Of a stretch of 64,000 bases of DNA, positions 53,360 through 62,016 are shown one piece after another. The stretch is taken from contig NZ_CP162553.1 in NCBI RefSeq assembly GCF_040939785.1, positions 7,211,001 through 7,275,000 on the forward strand, read 5' to 3'. This DNA is from Bradyrhizobium lupini. Lineage in GTDB: Bacteria; Pseudomonadota; Alphaproteobacteria; Rhizobiales; Xanthobacteraceae. How positions within the stretch are numbered: the stretch's first letter is position 1; each line of letters starts with the position of its first letter. The translations under genes were made by a program, and so were the position numbers. The notes beneath the pieces are model-generated. The model did no database searches. It saw only the letters and a program-made list of their open reading frames with translations, and had not been told where the DNA came from.

Positions 53360-54316
53360 TCAATGCCGCGACTGGCTCTGCCGGAAGTCGCGCGGTGACA
53401 TCCCGAAATGCTCGCGGAAGACGCGGCCGAAATGCGAGAGGTCGTTGAAGCCCCAGGCGAAGGCGATCTCGCTGATGTGGCGGTGAGCGAGCACGGGGGA
53501 GGCGAGGTCGCGCCTGCATTGAGCGAGGCGCTCACCGAGGACGTAGCGCTGGAACGAGGTGTCCTCGTCAGCCAGGAGATCGTTGACATAGCGGGACGAG
53601 ATGCCGAGCGCCGCTGCGGTCTCGGACAGCGAGAGGTCGGGATCGGCAAGATGAGCCCGGATATGCGCCTTCAATCGGTAGAGCAGGGCGGAGCGATGCG
53701 TCGAGGACGGCAGCGGCGTCTTGCCCAGCCGCTCGCCCAGCGCCATCGCCAGGACATCGACGGCCTGTTCCGACAGAGCGGCGGCGTGGTGCAGATCGAT
53801 CTGATCCGCGCTCTGGCAGAGCCGGTAGATGAAATCGTAGGCGATCCTCTGCAGTGGCGAGTCCGGCCCGAAAGAGGTGGCAGTAAGAGTTTCGGTCGCG
53901 CCGAGCCGGCGCTGCAGCATCTCGCGCGGCACCTTGAAGATGGTCTGCGTGAAGATGCCGTCGAATTTCAGCTCGTAGGGACGGGTGGTGTCATAGAGCG
54001 CAAACTCTCCCGGACTGACCACGGCCTCGCGGCCGTCCTGCACCACGCCGCCGGCGCCGCGATTGCCGAGCGCGATCAGGATGAAGTCCTGATCCGAGCG
54101 CGCGATGCGCGACGGCGTGCGCAACACGTGTTGACGGTCGGAGCAGACCTCGGAGCATTCCGCCTTGCCCAGTGGCGCCCGGGTGACCGTGCCGCGAAAG
54201 GCGCTGCCAAGATCGGACCTGCAGTCGAGCCCGACGAAGACGTCGCAAACGATTTCCTGCCAGAGCGCAAGCCGGCGGTGGCCTGGGCTGTCGTCCGTGG
54301 TGAACTGGATTGGCAT
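53360..54316 (-). CDS. AraC-family regulator, probably of the aldoxime/nitrile genes
   Basis: The 318-residue protein has an N-terminal AraC_binding_2-type beta domain (about 1-200, with GEFALYDTTRPYEL) and a C-terminal double HTH (about 212-312) with SLSETAAALGISSRYVNDLL and HISEIAFAWGFNDLSHFGRVFREHFGMSPRDFR. It is divergent from the nitrilase/aldoxime dehydratase pair across about 200 bases, the standard position for an activator of that operon. The inducer is unknown but is likely an aldoxime or nitrile. Confidence 0.9.
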   Translation of the reverse strand: MPIQFTTDDSPGHRRLALWQEIVCDVFVGLDCRSDLGSAFRGTVTRAPLGKAECSEVCSDRQHVLRTPSRIARSDQDFILIALGNRGAGGVVQDGREAVVSPGEFALYDTTRPYELKFDGIFTQTIFKVPREMLQRRLGATETLTATSFGPDSPLQRIAYDFIYRLCQSADQIDLHHAAALSEQAVDVLAMALGERLGKTPLPSSTHRSALLYRLKAHIRAHLADPDLSLSETAAALGISSRYVNDLLADEDTSFQRYVLGERLAQCRRDLASPVLAHRHISEIAFAWGFNDLSHFGRVFREHFGMSPRDFRQSQSRH

Positions 54317-54513
54317 CTGCAGAGCCTCCCTTTCACATCCCGCAAAATCGCGTGTCGGCGCTGGTCCCGACTGACGAAGGCAAATCCCGTACCGGGTCGG
54401 TGAATCCCGTCCGGTCGAGTTTTTGTTCCGCCGCGGTCGAGCGCCCGCCGCCCGGCTTGGTCAAATAGACTGCATCGGACCTGGCTTCCGATCAACCGGC
54501 AAGGGAGGCGGGA

Positions 54514-55530
54514 ATGGGCATCGAACATCCGAAATACAAGGTCGCGGTGGTGCAGGCGGCGCCCGCCTGGCTCGATCTCGACGCCTCGATCGACAAGTCA
54601 ATCGCCCTGATCAGGGACGCCGCCGAGAAGGGCGCCAAGCTGATCGCTTTTCCGGAAGCCTTCATCCCCGGCTACCCCTGGCACATCTGGATGGATTCGC
54701 CGGCCTGGGCGATCGGTCGTGGCTTCGTGCAACGCTATTTCGACAATTCGCTGTCCTATGACAGTCTGCAGGCCGAGCGGCTGCGCGACGCCGTGCGCAA
54801 GGCCAAGCTCACTGCCGTGCTCGGTCTGTCCGAGCGCGACGGCGGCAGTCTCTATCTGGCGCAATGGCTGATCGGGCCCGATGGCGAGACCATCGCAAAG
54901 CGCCGCAAGTTGCGGCCGACCCATGCCGAGCGCACGGTCTATGGCGAGGGCGACGGCAGCGATCTCGCCGTGCACGCGCGGTCCGACATCGGCCGCATCG
55001 GCGCCCTGTGCTGCTGGGAGCATCTCCAGCCGCTGTCGAAATACGCCATGTATGCCCAGAATGAGCAGGTCCATGTCGCGGCCTGGCCGAGCTTTTCGCT
55101 CTACGATCCTTTCGCGCCGGCGCTCGGCGCCGAGGTGAACAACGCCGCCTCGCGCGTCTATGCGGTCGAGGGCTCCTGTTTCGTGCTCGCGCCTTGCGCG
55201 ACGGTCTCGCAAGCCATGATCGACGAGCTCTGTGATCGGCCGGACAAGCACGCGCTGCTGCATGCCGGCGGCGGCTTCGCTGCGATCTACGGCCCCGATG
55301 GCAGCCAGATCGGCGATAAGCTCGCGCCGGACCAGGAGGGCCTCTTGATCGCCGAGATCGATCTTGGCGCCATCGGCGTCGCCAAGAACGCCGCTGATCC
55401 AGCCGGGCACTATTCGCGCCCCGACGTGACCCGGCTCCTGCTCAACAAGAAGCGATACCAGCGCGTCGAGCAGTTTGCGCTGCCGGTCGACACCGTCGAG
55501 CCCACCGACATTGCCGCGGCGGCGAGCTGA
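54514..55530 (+). CDS. Nitrilase
   Basis: Nitrilases convert a nitrile and water to a carboxylic acid and ammonia. The 338-residue protein has the full Glu48-Lys132-Cys167 triad in LIAFPEAFIPGYP, KRRKLRPTHAER and GALCCWEHLQPL, the family's three signatures. Adjacent aldoxime dehydratase would supply its nitrile, so the pair converts an aldoxime to an acid. Start ATG 54514 follows GGGAGG. Substrate preference (aliphatic versus arylacetonitrile) is not readable. Confidence 0.93.
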   Translation: MGIEHPKYKVAVVQAAPAWLDLDASIDKSIALIRDAAEKGAKLIAFPEAFIPGYPWHIWMDSPAWAIGRGFVQRYFDNSLSYDSLQAERLRDAVRKAKLTAVLGLSERDGGSLYLAQWLIGPDGETIAKRRKLRPTHAERTVYGEGDGSDLAVHARSDIGRIGALCCWEHLQPLSKYAMYAQNEQVHVAAWPSFSLYDPFAPALGAEVNNAASRVYAVEGSCFVLAPCATVSQAMIDELCDRPDKHALLHAGGGFAAIYGPDGSQIGDKLAPDQEGLLIAEIDLGAIGVAKNAADPAGHYSRPDVTRLLLNKKRYQRVEQFALPVDTVEPTDIAAAAS

Positions 55531-55556
55531 TCGCCGCAATCGAGGGAGGCACGATC

Positions 55557-56597
55557 ATGGAATCCGCAATTCCTCTGCATCTCGAGACGCCGCGCACGCG
55601 CCACAAGCGCGTGCCGGACGATTACCAGCCGCCATACCCGTCCTTCGTGGCGCGCTATAAGCCTTCCGTGAACCGGGTCGTGATGGCCTATTTCGGCCTT
55701 CAGTATCGCGGCACGGCGGCAGCTGCTGCAACGGACGCTCTCGCCGAAATCGCGGCGCGGTTTGCCGCGGAAGGCGGTCCTTCGCATTGGGACCGGGCGC
55801 AATATGTTGATCAGGCAGGCTACGAGAACGTCGTCTCGGTGGCCTATTGGGACGACATTGCGCGGTTCGACAAATGGTTTGCATCGGCGCGCGAGGCCTG
55901 GACCGGAGCGCAGCCCGAGGGCATCGGCACGTTCATCGAGGTGCTGCGCCCCACGGTGGCGCGGCACGAGACGCTGTTTTCCTCGCTCGGCCGGCCCGAG
56001 GGCGTCGCCGCAATCTCCGGCGGCATGAGCGGCGAGGTGCAGGAGCACGCCTATTGGGGCGGCATGCGCGACCGCATCCCGCTGTCACAGACCGGCCCGA
56101 TGTCGCCGGGCGGCAATCCCGAGCTGATCCGCGACGGCGCGCGGCTGCGCGTGAAGGCGCACGACAATCTCTGTCTGATCCGATCAGGCCAGGATTGGAG
56201 CGATACCGAGACCTCGGAACGAAAGCTCTATCTCGACGACGTCGAACCGGTGTTGCGCGAGGGCATGGATTTCTTGCGCGATGACGGCCTTGGCATCGGC
56301 TGTTACGCCAACCGTTACATGCGCGTGCTTGCAGCCGGCGGGGACGCGAGTGAAAAGTCCTACGGTCAAAGCTGGTGGAAGAGCCTGGCGGCGCTGGAGC
56401 GGTGGGCGGAATCGCATCCGTCCCACGTCAGGATATTCGGCGCCGCGATGAAGTACCTGTCGACGCTCGGCCCCTCGGCAAAACTGCGGCTCTACCACGA
56501 GGTCACCGTGGCTGCTGCCGACGAGCAGTTCTTCGAGTACCTGAACTGTCACGCCAAGACCGGCATGCTGGCGGCGGTGGAGACCGTCGCCGCTTGA
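55557..56597 (+). CDS. Aldoxime dehydratase (OxdA-type haem lyase)
   Basis: The 346-residue protein is an aldoxime dehydratase, a haem enzyme that dehydrates aldoximes to nitriles. Family segments include VPDDYQPPYPSFVARY, CLIRSGQDWSDTE and SHVRIFGAA...KLRLYHEVTVAAADEQFFEY. His290 matches the proximal haem ligand position and His314 (in RLYHEVTV) the catalytic histidine of characterised enzymes. It starts 26 bases after the nitrilase gene with GGGAGG, so the two are cotranscribed. It likely processes phenylacetaldoxime-like plant compounds. Confidence 0.93.
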   Translation: MESAIPLHLETPRTRHKRVPDDYQPPYPSFVARYKPSVNRVVMAYFGLQYRGTAAAAATDALAEIAARFAAEGGPSHWDRAQYVDQAGYENVVSVAYWDDIARFDKWFASAREAWTGAQPEGIGTFIEVLRPTVARHETLFSSLGRPEGVAAISGGMSGEVQEHAYWGGMRDRIPLSQTGPMSPGGNPELIRDGARLRVKAHDNLCLIRSGQDWSDTETSERKLYLDDVEPVLREGMDFLRDDGLGIGCYANRYMRVLAAGGDASEKSYGQSWWKSLAALERWAESHPSHVRIFGAAMKYLSTLGPSAKLRLYHEVTVAAADEQFFEYLNCHAKTGMLAAVETVAA

Positions 56598-56602
56598 TAG
56601 AG

Positions 56603-57241
56603 TTAGATCACGCAATGGCCGAGCAGCTCGGGATGCGCGGCGCAGATGTGATGCGCGCCGGCGTCCCGCAGCTCGGTCTCGCTGCCGTAGCCATAGAGCA
56701 CGCCGATCGCGGTCATGCCGTTGGTGCGGGCGCCGACCACGTCATGGCTGCGGTCGCCGATCATGATCGCGCTGGCGGGATCGACCCTGGCTTCGTCGAG
56801 CGCGTAGCGCAGCAGGTCGCGCTTGTCGACGCGCGTGCCGTCGAGTTCGGAGCCGAACACCCGCTCGAAATACGGTTTGAGGCCAAAATGCTCGACGATA
56901 CGGGTGGCGTAGACCGCGGGCTTGCTGGTCGCCACGAACATGCGCGGTGTTGTCGCGGCAAGCGTTGTCAGCGTGTCCACGATACCGGCATAGGCTTCGT
57001 TCTCGAACAGGCCGACGTCGCTGAAGCGCTCGCGATAGAGCAGCAGCGCCCGGTCGGCGAGTTCCGCGCTGCCCGTGAGCTTTTGCAGGCTGGCATGCAG
57101 CGGCGGCCCGATGCACCAGGTCAGCTCGTCCTCGCTCGGAACCGCAACGTTGAGCCGCTCCAGGGCGTACTGGATCGAGCGCGTGATCCCGGGCTTCGGG
57201 TCGGTCAGCGTGCCGTCGAGATCGAAATAAATGGTCACCAT
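56603..57241 (-). CDS. HAD-superfamily phosphatase, phosphoglycolate-phosphatase type
   Basis: The 212-residue protein has the HAD motifs: YFDLDGTLTD (nucleophile Asp), ATSKPA (motif II Thr/Ser) , Lys in motif III (DKRDLLRYAL) and MIGDRSHDVVGA (motif IV). The cap is the small alpha-helical type of Gph/PGP. Its substrate may be 2-phosphoglycolate or a related phosphate ester. It converges on the aldoxime dehydratase gene, five bases apart. It is encoded with a weak ribosome site. Confidence 0.85.
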   Translation of the reverse strand: MVTIYFDLDGTLTDPKPGITRSIQYALERLNVAVPSEDELTWCIGPPLHASLQKLTGSAELADRALLLYRERFSDVGLFENEAYAGIVDTLTTLAATTPRMFVATSKPAVYATRIVEHFGLKPYFERVFGSELDGTRVDKRDLLRYALDEARVDPASAIMIGDRSHDVVGARTNGMTAIGVLYGYGSETELRDAGAHHICAAHPELLGHCVI

Positions 57242-57474
57242 ATTGTCGCGCCTGTGTTGATACCGCCGCCTATTGCCAGACCTAAACGAGGCCGGGGGCC
57301 AAGGCAAACGCGCAACCATTGTCACGCCGAAAATCGCCTTCCCGATACCGCGTATCCCTTAAAGCTCGCTATTCGCGGGAGGGAAGCGTAGAGTCGCGCC
57401 ATCACCGCCTTTCCATTGGCATCGACCGGTGACTGAGGGTCACCAGCGCTCCCGCCGACTGAGCAGGAGCGTGC
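57242..57474. other. Intergenic region
   Basis: No gene or clear regulatory signal is seen between the HAD gene and the exported small protein. Both promoters must lie here, the two genes being divergent. Confidence 0.4.
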
Positions 57475-57771
57475 ATGACTCGATTTCGTCTGGTCGACTG
57501 GATCCGCCGGAGAGCGCTTCTCGTCGCATTGATGCTTGGCACATTGATACTTGGCACACTGTCGCAAGGCGCTGTCGCGGCAGGACCGGACTGCCGGGCG
57601 ATCGAAAGCACGAGCGGACGTCTCGCCTGCTACGATGCTGCGTTTCCTCCGAAGGAAAAAAAGCCCGCTGCTGCGGAAGGCGATGGGTCCCGTGCTGCCT
57701 ACAAGGACCCGTTCGTGGCGGAAGAGGCCAGAACCGCGGCGAAGCTGAAGAACATCTGCCGCGGCTGTTGA
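57475..57771 (+). CDS. Small exported protein with RLACYD motif (98 aa)
   Basis: A signal peptide or anchor (about 12-35, ending AVAAG) is followed by PDCRAIESTSGRLACYDAAFPP, the short Cys pair with RLxCYD found in many small periplasmic proteins, including those near type VI genes. The tail is charged and ends with CRGC. The Cys residues probably form a disulfide. Function is unknown. A second small gene follows 76 bases on. Confidence 0.7.
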   Translation: MTRFRLVDWIRRRALLVALMLGTLILGTLSQGAVAAGPDCRAIESTSGRLACYDAAFPPKEKKPAAAEGDGSRAAYKDPFVAEEARTAAKLKNICRGC

Positions 57772-57847
57772 GGGTTGCTCGTTCGCCGCGCTCGTCGATC
57801 AACGAGTCCGGACGAGGGATCGAGACGATTTTTTCAGGAGAGGCCGG

Positions 57848-58048
57848 ATGAGCGAGCGACTTGAAACCCTGAAGAAGGCCCGTGAGCGCATGATCGAGGA
57901 CAGGGACGCGCATGCGAAAGTGCTGGCCGCCCCCTTTGTGCGCGACACGGCCGAGCGAGCGCGCAACAAGTTTATCGAGATCCAGGCGCTGATTGATGCC
58001 CTCGACCGCGCCATCCGGGGCGAAATCCCGGTTGCGGTCAAAAACTAA
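57848..58048 (+). CDS. Small helical hypothetical protein (66 aa)
   Basis: The 66-residue product, MSERLETLKKARERMIEDRDAH..., is Glu/Arg/Ala-rich and largely helical, with a central PFVRDTAERARNKFIEIQ. AGGAGAGG lies seven bases before the ATG. No membrane segment or known motif is seen. Confidence 0.68.
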   Translation: MSERLETLKKARERMIEDRDAHAKVLAAPFVRDTAERARNKFIEIQALIDALDRAIRGEIPVAVKN

Positions 58049-58090
58049 GGCGGTAGGCAGCGAGACCAGCGGAGCGCCGCTACCGCTCCC

Positions 58091-59107
58091 TCATTGCTGT
58101 CTCGCCCATTCGACGATGGCGGTCGCCTCCGCGCCTGCCCGGGTTTCCCAGGCGGTGATCGCGCCCGTTGCTGCCTTCCGCAGCTCCGTGACAAGGGACG
58201 CAGGCGCCGGCTCGGCGATATGGACGCCATTGTCGCGCATGCGCGCATAGTTCTCGATGGTGCGGTGGCTCAATAGCGCCAGCTGGCTCTGCTCAGTCTC
58301 GACCGCCGCCGCCAGCACCTCGCGCTGCATCGGTTCGGACAGTTCGGCAAAGGCGTCGCTGCGGACGAAGGCGATCGAGATTGGCATCGCGTAGTTGATG
58401 GCCGTGAAATGCGGCAGGAAGTCCCACAATTTGCGTCCCGCGCCGCCGTCGCCGGAGGTGAGGAAGGCATTCAGCCGGTGTTCCCTCAGTCCGGCGAGCG
58501 CCGCATCCATCGGCAGGAATTGCGCGTTCGCGCCGGCTGCGCGCATGACCTCGGTGGAATTGGCATCGTAGGTTCGCAGGTTCAGTTTCGGCAGGTCGTC
58601 AGCACCGTCGAGCGACTGCTCCGACCAGAGGCCCGTGGCCGGCCAGATCGTCACATAGAGCAGCTTGAGGCCGCGCGCAGCCAGCGCCTTCTCATAGAGC
58701 GGTCGCGCCCGCAGATTGGTGGCCCGGGCGAGATCCACCGATTGCACGAGAAAAGGCAGGGTGGACAATCCGAGCACAGGGTCGAGGCCCGAGAGCGCGC
58801 CCGCGAAGGCATCGCCGCCCGCGATCCGGCCGTCCAGCGCCGCGCGCGGCATCTCGCCCGAGTTGATCTTGAGCTGGTTGTCGAAGGCGTTAGTCACGGT
58901 CACGAAGCCGTGGGTACGGTCGGAGACGCGGCTGGCGAAAGTCGCCAGCCCAATCCCGGAGATGTTATTCTCAGGGTATTCCGTGGTCATCCGCCAATTG
59001 ACTTGAGACGCGACTTGAGACGTCACCTGCGCGGCGGCTGGCGCGACGCTCAGGATGAGCGCGGCGAGGACAAGGATCGCGCGGATCCGGTTGGCGGGGT
59101 AACGCAT
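58091..59107 (-). CDS. TRAP-type solute-binding protein (DctP-like)
   Basis: The 338-residue protein has a signal peptide (1-27, ending APAAAQ) and the DctP fold with NISGIGLATFASRVSDRTHG, LPFLVQSVDLARA and the signature LNLRTYDANSTEVMRAAGA. It is a periplasmic high-affinity binding protein, usually for a dicarboxylate or other organic acid, working with a TRAP permease. No DctQ/DctM genes are nearby, so it may be an orphan partner. Start ATG 59107 is preferred over 59173, which intrudes on the divergent transglycosylase. Confidence 0.85.
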   Translation of the reverse strand: MRYPANRIRAILVLAALILSVAPAAAQVTSQVASQVNWRMTTEYPENNISGIGLATFASRVSDRTHGFVTVTNAFDNQLKINSGEMPRAALDGRIAGGDAFAGALSGLDPVLGLSTLPFLVQSVDLARATNLRARPLYEKALAARGLKLLYVTIWPATGLWSEQSLDGADDLPKLNLRTYDANSTEVMRAAGANAQFLPMDAALAGLREHRLNAFLTSGDGGAGRKLWDFLPHFTAINYAMPISIAFVRSDAFAELSEPMQREVLAAAVETEQSQLALLSHRTIENYARMRDNGVHIAEPAPASLVTELRKAATGAITAWETRAGAEATAIVEWARQQ

Positions 59108-59135
59108 TGGGAGAAGCAGGTCAGGCAGCATAATA

Positions 59136-60191
59136 TTGGCGACCCGTCGAACCATGGCACGATGCCACAACATTGTTGATCACACTGTCGCATGCCGCGC
59201 CGAGGCGCGCTACCGCCGTGCCTGCGCGCGATGGGTGCAGATTGCGATGTGCATCATCTCCGCGCTGCTTGTCTCGTCGACCCAGGCCGCGGCATGGGAC
59301 AGTTCGCCCGCCAAGACCGACGTTGCCATCCCAAGCGTCGAAGAACTCGCTGTGCAGCCGGAGAAGCCCGGTGCGCGGGAGAGCGACACGCGGGAGTCGA
59401 TCTGCCTGATCATCGAGGCCGCGGCGCGCGATGCCAATCTTCCGCTGGAGTTCTTCGCCCGCGTGATCTGGCAGGAAAGCCGCTTCCAGACCGATGCGGT
59501 CGGGCCGGTGACGCGCAGCGGCGAGCGGGCGCAGGGGATCGCGCAATTCATGCCGGGCACCGCGAGCGAGCGCGGGCTGCTCAATCCCTTCAATCCGGTG
59601 CAGGCGCTGCCGAAGTCGGCGGAATTCCTGAACGAGCTGCGCAACCAGTTCGGCAATCTGGGGCTGGCGGCGGCCGCCTACAATGCCGGGCCGCGCCGGG
59701 TGCAGGAATGGCTCGCCGGCACCGGCGGCATGCCCGAGCAGACCCGCAATTACGTTCTTGCGATCACCGGCACGAGCGTCGATGCGTGGGCCAAGGCAGG
59801 CGTGACCGGCAAGGGGCCGCCCAGCGTGCCGCCGACGAGCTGCCGCGATCTGATGGCGCTTTTGAAGCGCGCGCCGAATGCCTTCGTCGCCGAGCTCGAG
59901 CAGCATGTGGAGCTTGCGGCTGCAAAGGTCTGGGGCGTGCAGCTCGCCGCGGGCTTTGACCGCAACCGCGCGCTGGCGATGTACTCCCGCGCGGTCACGC
60001 GGCTGAGCGCCGTGATCGGCGAACGTGATCCGAGCCTGCTCAGCTCGGTGATGCGCAGCCGCGGCACGCGCGCCTTCTACCAGGTGCGCATCGGCGCCGA
60101 TACGCGGAGCGAGGCGGATGAACTCTGCGGTCGCATCCGCAAGGCCGGCGGGGCGTGCTTCGTGCTGAAGAATCGCGGTGTGAGCGGGTAG
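59136..60191 (+). CDS. Lytic transglycosylase
   Basis: The 351-residue protein has a signal peptide (about 20-52) and an SLT domain (about 100-215): RVIWQESRFQTDAVGP (catalytic Glu), AQGIAQFMPGTASERG and AAAYNAGPRRVQEWL are the standard motifs. The C-terminal part (about 250-350), with AFYQVRIGADTRSEADELCGRIRKAGGACFVLKN, resembles a SPOR-like peptidoglycan-binding domain. It cleaves the glycan strands of peptidoglycan. Later Met (59157, 59247) are alternative starts. Confidence 0.88.
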   Translation: MATRRTMARCHNIVDHTVACRAEARYRRACARWVQIAMCIISALLVSSTQAAAWDSSPAKTDVAIPSVEELAVQPEKPGARESDTRESICLIIEAAARDANLPLEFFARVIWQESRFQTDAVGPVTRSGERAQGIAQFMPGTASERGLLNPFNPVQALPKSAEFLNELRNQFGNLGLAAAAYNAGPRRVQEWLAGTGGMPEQTRNYVLAITGTSVDAWAKAGVTGKGPPSVPPTSCRDLMALLKRAPNAFVAELEQHVELAAAKVWGVQLAAGFDRNRALAMYSRAVTRLSAVIGERDPSLLSSVMRSRGTRAFYQVRIGADTRSEADELCGRIRKAGGACFVLKNRGVSG

Positions 60192-60210
60192 GGCATCTGT
60201 CCCAGCGTGC

Positions 60211-61038
60211 ATGCCAGCCCCGCCGTGCGCTTTCTTGACGCGAGGCGCCGCATTGCCCGTTATGCGGGCACGATTCCTCATCCGGCCAAGACTCCCCGTG
60301 GCGCTTCCTCCGCTCAATTCACCTCAATGGCAAAGTCCCTGGCGCGCCTTTGCGTGGGGGCTGCGCTCGATCACGCAGACCATCCTCACGCTCGTGCTGT
60401 TCGTGACCTATCTCGGCATCGGCGCGCTCGCCCACGACACACATTTCAGCCTGCTCTGGGCGCTCTGCTCGACGCTGTTCGTCTGGGCAGGTCCGGCGCA
60501 GATCATCCTGATCACCACGCTTGGCTCCGGCGCGACGATCGTCCAGTCCGCGATCGCGGTCACCGTCAGTGCGATCCGGCTGTTTCCGATGGTGGTCTCG
60601 GTGCTGCCGTTGATGCGCACGCCGACGACGAAACGGCGCGAGCTGTTTTTCGCGGCGCATCTCACCGCGGTGACACTGTGGGTCGAATGCCATCGCTTCC
60701 TGCCGCAGGTACCGCGTGAACGCCGGATCGCCTTCGTCAACGGACTTGGCTTCGGTCTTGTCTCGGTGTGTCTCACCGCCAATGCGGTCGGCTATTTCCT
60801 TGCCGCCAATCTGACTCAGACGCTTGGCGCGGCGATCCTTTTGCTGACGCCTCTGTCCTTCCTGTTCTCGACCGCACGCAACAGCCGCGAGCTCGCCGAT
60901 GTCGTCGCCCTCGCGCTGGGCATATTGCTGTATCCACTGGCCGCGAAGATCAATTCCGGCCTCGACATCCTCGTCAGCGGGCTCGTGGCGGGCACGATTG
61001 CCTATGGCGCGCATTGGTGGCGGGAGGTGCGCGCATGA
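60211..61038 (+). CDS. azlC: AzlC family branched-chain amino acid exporter subunit
   Basis: The 275-residue protein has about six membrane helices and the AzlC signature: TYLGIGALAHDTHFSLLWAL, VWAGPAQIILITTLGSGA and LRLFPM-like RLFPMVVSVLPLM. AzlC and AzlD together export branched-chain amino acids or analogues such as azaleucine. The start is uncertain (60211 or 60262). Its stop overlaps the AzlD start (ATGA at 61035-61038). Confidence 0.85.
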   Translation: MPAPPCAFLTRGAALPVMRARFLIRPRLPVALPPLNSPQWQSPWRAFAWGLRSITQTILTLVLFVTYLGIGALAHDTHFSLLWALCSTLFVWAGPAQIILITTLGSGATIVQSAIAVTVSAIRLFPMVVSVLPLMRTPTTKRRELFFAAHLTAVTLWVECHRFLPQVPRERRIAFVNGLGFGLVSVCLTANAVGYFLAANLTQTLGAAILLLTPLSFLFSTARNSRELADVVALALGILLYPLAAKINSGLDILVSGLVAGTIAYGAHWWREVRA

Positions 61039-61384
61039 GCTTTGCGCAGCTCATCGGCGACTGGCACGCGCTGGCGGTGCTGTTCGTCGCCGGCGTTGTT
61101 CCCAACCAGATATGGCGCATGCTGGGCCTGTGGTTCGGCGGCGGCATCGACGAGGGCTCCGAGCTTCTGGTCTGGGTACGGGCGGTCGCCACGGCGACCC
61201 TGGCCGGCGTCATCGCCCAGATCGTGGTCGAGCCCCCGGGGCGCTTGCGAGCGTGCCGGACGCCCTGCGCTACGGTGCGGTCGGCGCCGGCCTCGTCGTC
61301 TTCCTGCTGGCCCGCCGCTCGATCTTCGCGGGCGTGGTCGCGGGCGAAGTCTTCATGCTGGCCGGCAAGTGGTGGTTGGGCTAA
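61035..61384 (+). pseudogene. azlD: AzlD family subunit, frameshifted
   Basis: The protein of about 116 residues begins MSFAQLIGDWHALAVLFVAG and PNQIWRMLGLWFGG, then after VVEPPG the frame is lost and resumes as ALASVPDALRYGAVGAGLVVFLLARRS with the last two helices. Four G at 61238-61241 should be five. AzlD is the small partner of AzlC. The overlap with azlC and clean homology on both sides argue for a sequencing error. Confidence 0.82.
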
Positions 61385-61415
61385 AACCGCCGGCGAACAG
61401 CAGGGAATTGGACAT

Positions 61416-61907
61416 ATGGTTCGCGAAAACCAGCTCCGCGAGGGTGAAGTCTCCATCGAGCTGCCGCCGACGCAAGATGCCGGACTCGTCTTCATCGGCC
61501 GCATCCGCACGCCCTGGAGCTCGCGGATGGAGACCCCGCGGCAGGGCCGGACAGACGGCCCGATATGTCGGCTCGAGATCTTCGAGCCGTTCGTGCCGGC
61601 GATCAAGGGCGTCGATTTCTACAGCAATCTCGAAGTGCTTTACTGGCTCGACAAGTCGCGCCGCGACATCGTCCTGCAAAGCCCTAAGAACAACGAGAAG
61701 ACCCGCGGCACGTTTTCGCTGCGCTCGCCGGTGCGCCCTAATCCGATCGGCACGTCGATCGTGAAGCTGGTCGGCATCGAAGGCAACGCGATTCTGGTGC
61801 GCGGGCTCGATTGCCTCGACAACACGCCGCTGATCGACATCAAACCAGATCGTTGCGAGTTCACGCCGCTGGCCGCCCCGCAGCCGGGAGATTTTCAGAC
61901 GGAGTGA
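61416..61907 (+). CDS. trmO: tRNA (t6A37) methyltransferase TrmO (TsaA/YaeB)
   Basis: TrmO methylates N6-threonylcarbamoyladenosine at position 37 of tRNA-Thr using SAM. The 163-residue protein has the family beta-barrel segments FIGRIRTPW, CRLEIFEPFVPAIKG, SVEVLYWL-like NLEVLYWLDKS, GTFSLRSPVRPNPIGTSIVKLVGIEG and LDNTPLIDIKPD. Start ATG 61416 has AGGGA upstream. No relation to the azl genes other than position is implied. Confidence 0.9.
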   Translation: MVRENQLREGEVSIELPPTQDAGLVFIGRIRTPWSSRMETPRQGRTDGPICRLEIFEPFVPAIKGVDFYSNLEVLYWLDKSRRDIVLQSPKNNEKTRGTFSLRSPVRPNPIGTSIVKLVGIEGNAILVRGLDCLDNTPLIDIKPDRCEFTPLAAPQPGDFQTE

Positions 61908-61918
61908 AGTGTCTCCTC

Positions 61919-62005
61919 CGTCATTTCGAGGAGCTCTTGCGACGAAGCAATCCAGACTGTAGCCGCGGAGGCAGTCTGGATTGCTTCGCTGCGCTCGCAA
62001 TGACG
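61919..62005. repeat. Long palindromic intergenic repeat, copy B
   Basis: Right arm TGGATTGCTTCGCTGCGCTC... and CGCAATGACG are identical to copy A at 34068-34147, while the left arm is diverged (CGTCATTTCGAGGAGCTC). It sits between trmO and the HIT gene, both converging on it. Confidence 0.8.
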
Positions 62006-62016
62006 AGTGGAGAGCG

